A DNA stretch of 35,241 bases from NCBI GenBank assembly GCA_029247205.1, contig JAQWLT010000056.1, positions 1 through 35,241 of the forward strand. Reading direction: 5' to 3'. This DNA comes from Phycisphaerales bacterium. GTDB lineage: Bacteria > Planctomycetota > Phycisphaerae > Phycisphaerales > SM1A02. The first letter of the stretch is position 1, and each line of letters begins with the position of its first letter. Of the stretch, positions 32,952 to 35,241 are shown one piece after another. The position numbers and the translations under genes were made by a program. Below the pieces are notes generated by a model. That model was not told where the DNA came from. It searched no databases and saw only the letters and a list, made by a program, of their open reading frames with translations.

Positions 32952-34259
32952 TCACGCCAACTGGGTAAACAGTGTCCAGACATCGTCGATCCACGCATCG
33001 GCAGTAGTTTGATCCATGAGCGGTTCGGTCCACGTGAAGTTGACCCGAAGCACGCCCTTGTGAGTCAAGATAGGCGCCAAGATCGGGAAACCACCAAAGT
33101 GCACTGCTGCAGTGACTTCAATGCGTTCAGTAGAAAGCGGGGGATAGTCCCCTGTGAACGGCAGTACGCCAACATTCGTAGCGCAGAATCCGTGGCGATA
33201 GTGGCCTTCAAAGTCCATCCACTCTGCAACGGAGTTGCTGACATCCTCCGGCAAGAAATCCCACGGTGGAACGCCGTCGGGAGTCAGTCCAGCTTCCAGG
33301 CCAGTCCTGAATTTGGCGGCGATGACCCACGGATCATCATCGCTCCGCACACCCGGAAGAAATACCCGCTGCACGTATGCCGCCATTTGAAGATCGTGCT
33401 TGTGGGGCTGCTCGGCAAAAAGCCTCCGCATATCGATTGGAATCATCGTGTCAGTATCCACGACACCACCTGCATGCCGAGCATGTACGAGTGAGATCGC
33501 AGCGACAAAGGCGCCCAGTATCGTCGTGCCACGATCATGACAAGCCTGGTGAAGTGCCTCAACGTCATCAGCAGACATAGAGCGTACCGCAATGCGTGTT
33601 CGTCGCTCCTCAATGGTTGCCTCATGGTCCAGTGGCCAGGGGGTAATAGGTGGTGGTTCAGGCAGCATCTCAGTCGCAGTTTGCCACTGCTCACGGCTGA
33701 CACGAGACGCCACTCGTTGCTCTGCCGGTGGAGCAATCGGCGTCCGCTCTCCCGGCAGCTCCTCTCCGCGAAGGATTCTCGCAGCGAAATCTAGAAACTG
33801 GTCGAGCATGCCAGCCATAGAGCGGCCATCAGCCACGGCATGATGAATCTTGATGAACACCCGCCATCGCTCGCCACGCGGACTTGGCACAAATCGAACC
33901 TCCCACAACCTGCGACGGTCGGGCAATTCTTCGTGCAGCATTTGCTCCCAGATAACGATCAGATCATCCTCAGTCTCCGCATGCTGCATGGTGATTGGGA
34001 TGTCATCGAAGCGGACGTCTTGAATGAAGGCCGGAACCGGATCCCCCTCGCTCAATCGACACTGAAGTATGGTTTGGTGATCAAAGAGGCCTCGAGCTGC
34101 AGCATGCACAGTTTCTTCATCGAGTGGCCCAGTGCCTTGTCCAAGAATGATCATCGTGCTGGCACCGAGACCGAGGCGGGCGTTGATGGCGGTAGTCGCC
34201 TCCCAGAAGCCTAGAGGGCGCACAAGTGAGGTTTCCGCTGTCGCAGTAGTCTTTTTCAT
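32952..34259 (-). CDS. WS/DGAT-like O-acyltransferase (condensation-domain superfamily)
   Basis: The 435-residue protein has the active-site motif HHAVADG (139-145, His140 and Asp144 of HHxxxDG), shared by wax ester synthase/diacylglycerol acyltransferases and related CoA-dependent acyltransferases. Further WS/DGAT-like segments are FVAAISLVHARHAGG and the late GFCATNVGVLPF, matching the conserved NVP-type region. These enzymes make wax esters or triacylglycerol from acyl-CoA, which would give storage lipids. A different alcohol acceptor is possible, because the N-terminal PLS motif of classical WS/DGAT is not clear. The ATG at 34257-34259 (MKKTTATAETSLVRPLGF) is preferred over a GTG at 34316, which would add an unlikely N-terminus. 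Confidence 0.82.
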   Translation of the reverse strand: MKKTTATAETSLVRPLGFWEATTAINARLGLGASTMIILGQGTGPLDEETVHAAARGLFDHQTILQCRLSEGDPVPAFIQDVRFDDIPITMQHAETEDDLIVIWEQMLHEELPDRRRLWEVRFVPSPRGERWRVFIKIHHAVADGRSMAGMLDQFLDFAARILRGEELPGERTPIAPPAEQRVASRVSREQWQTATEMLPEPPPITPWPLDHEATIEERRTRIAVRSMSADDVEALHQACHDRGTTILGAFVAAISLVHARHAGGVVDTDTMIPIDMRRLFAEQPHKHDLQMAAYVQRVFLPGVRSDDDPWVIAAKFRTGLEAGLTPDGVPPWDFLPEDVSNSVAEWMDFEGHYRHGFCATNVGVLPFTGDYPPLSTERIEVTAAVHFGGFPILAPILTHKGVLRVNFTWTEPLMDQTTADAWIDDVWTLFTQLA

Positions 34260-34366
34260 GAGCCCAAGTGTAGCAGACTGCACAGCCCATCCAAACGTCC
34301 ATATCGAGGCAGCCACTTCCTGCTCTTAGCATTTGCACTTGAGCAATTTGGGCGCATGCTGGGTCC

Positions 34367-34459
34367 ATGCCCCCAGGACTTCCATTTATTTTTATAGGCT
34401 TTGTGCTTCTCGCCATTGGCCTATTGGCGACACTCCTAGAGTCTACTGGCGGCGAATAA
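34367..34459 (+). CDS. Possible 30-residue single-helix membrane peptide
   Basis: A short frame reads MPPGLPFIFIGFVLLAIG and continues to ...TLLESTGGE. It has one clean hydrophobic helix and a polar tail, a typical small membrane protein. GGG lies four bases upstream of the ATG, a weak start signal. It occupies the 283-bp spacer between the acyltransferase and esterase genes, which otherwise holds nothing recognisable. Such a short frame may occur by chance, so the call is tentative. Confidence 0.3.
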   Translation: MPPGLPFIFIGFVLLAIGLLATLLESTGGE

Positions 34460-34542
34460 GCCATCGCTTCTTTGCTTGCCCATCTCTTCTGCTACTCCTA
34501 GGTATCAGCATTGATCATTGGATATTTGGTTCTGGCCTGACT

Positions 34543-35208
34543 TCACATCTTGTCGAACCAGCGGCGCATCACCTGCATCATCTTTGGCCCAATGCTATGA
34601 GCGATTGGTTCTTCTTCCCATGTGACGTCTGCTTCGGTATTGGACTCATAGAAGGCTCGTATGGCTTGGCCTGATGTCACTGGAATGAGCTCGTCGAAGG
34701 TTCCATGGGAGAGAAACACTGGGATGTTCGTAGGAACATCTGCGCCGTCCCCAAACAACTCTGGAATCATTCGACCACTGCAAGCGGCCAATGCACGAAT
34801 AGGCAATTGTGATCGAAGCAGTATGCAGTGTCCAAGCATGGCGCCTTGGCTAAAGCCGAGTACCGTTGTATTTTCAAGTGTGTGTCCCGCGGCCTTAACT
34901 GCAGCAGGAAGTTCCGGAGCAAGTTGCGTAACAGCCTCCTGCACGCCATCTGCGTCGTAGGTAATGGAACCGTCTGCTCCGGTTCCAAGATGAAACCAAG
35001 CGTGCCCACCCGGCATGCCGAAGGGTCCAAGATCAATCGGCGCCTCAAAGGCAATTGCAGTAGATTCAGGCGCCAATGCGTCCCGCATTGGCAGCAAGTC
35101 ATTGGCGTTGGCCCCATATCCGTGCAGAAGCACGAGGCACTGGTTACTTGGTGGGCTGCCTTGGCGGGGTGGCGCCACAATCGTTCGGAGCGGGGGGGGG
35201 ATAGTCAT
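34543..35208 (-). CDS. Phospholipase/carboxylesterase-family alpha/beta hydrolase
   Basis: The 221-residue protein belongs to the small carboxylesterase/lysophospholipase family (PF02230 type). LLHGYGANANDLL at residues 28-40 builds the oxyanion region. Ser120 in GFSQGAML is the nucleophile, Asp172 in SHGTFDELIPV the acid, and His204 in PIAHSI the base. No signal peptide is seen. The ATG at 35206-35208 gives the normal length. The frame is open to the window edge, so an earlier start cannot be excluded. Codons 3-6 include an uninterrupted run of nine C bases (ATC CCC CCC CCG), unusual directly after a start codon. Substrate is probably a short-chain or lyso-lipid ester. Confidence 0.85.
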   Translation of the reverse strand: MTIPPPLRTIVAPPRQGSPPSNQCLVLLHGYGANANDLLPMRDALAPESTAIAFEAPIDLGPFGMPGGHAWFHLGTGADGSITYDADGVQEAVTQLAPELPAAVKAAGHTLENTTVLGFSQGAMLGHCILLRSQLPIRALAACSGRMIPELFGDGADVPTNIPVFLSHGTFDELIPVTSGQAIRAFYESNTEADVTWEEEPIAHSIGPKMMQVMRRWFDKM

Positions 35209-35241
35209 TGGGCGGGCACTGTATCGCCCCGCCACTACCAA

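Overview
The window most likely comes from a Planctomycetota chromosome, probably of the Phycisphaerae type. This rests on several features together: dockerin-like tails of the DLNNDGVTDVNDLL kind on secreted proteins, Cys-rich GACC...GDGT...C repeats, a cytochrome c/FG-GAP/TPR fusion, an HU protein with a Lys-rich N-terminal extension, and uncharacterised multi-pass membrane proteins. No genus can be named. Gene density is high, strands alternate often, and several convergent genes overlap at their 3' ends. No CRISPR array, phage module or transposase was recognised.

Layout. 1-8790: the start of a secreted protein, a decayed dockerin-type fragment, a large exported cytochrome c/FG-GAP/TPR protein, a translationally coupled pair of CrcB fluoride channels, a Mn-type superoxide dismutase, and a secreted metzincin-like protease with three Cys-rich repeats. 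8945-10941: tRNA-Ser(GCU), a YbfB-type MFS transporter, a small overlapping membrane ORF and a gamma-glutamylcyclotransferase-like gene, in a coupled run. 10900-14906: a C45-type acyltransferase/hydrolase, a class I aminotransferase and a sodium:solute symporter, with overlapping convergent tails. 15000-17285: a small anchored protein, rplU (L21) with a clear promoter, leader hairpin and terminator, a putative lipoprotein, and ubiE/menG.

17021-19467 is the most unusual region. A TPR-sulfotransferase gene lies between two direct repeats of about 340 bp that are about 90% identical. Each repeat carries the 3' end of ubiE joined to the 3' end of the downstream prolyl oligopeptidase gene. The two genes were therefore once immediate convergent neighbours, and the sulfotransferase segment was later placed between duplicated copies of their junction.

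19390-26908 is a five-gene minus-strand operon, hutH-hutU-hutI-map-prolyl oligopeptidase. The first three enzymes take histidine to formiminoglutamate. The last two release amino acids from peptides, so the operon looks like a peptide/histidine scavenging unit. No hutG or hutF is in the window. Divergent from it, 26950-28977 encodes three tightly packed membrane proteins of unknown function, two of them tandem paralogues. They are followed by a chimeric pseudogene made of a homoaconitase N-terminus joined to a PrpD-family C-terminus.

29551-35241 holds a PfkB-family sugar kinase, murQ (MurNAc-6-P etherase), an HU-family protein with a strong terminator, a SIMPL-domain protein, a WS/DGAT-like acyltransferase, a possible 30-residue membrane peptide, and a carboxylesterase with a nine-C tract directly after its start codon. 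Assignments rest on motifs and family knowledge read by eye; no database search was run.
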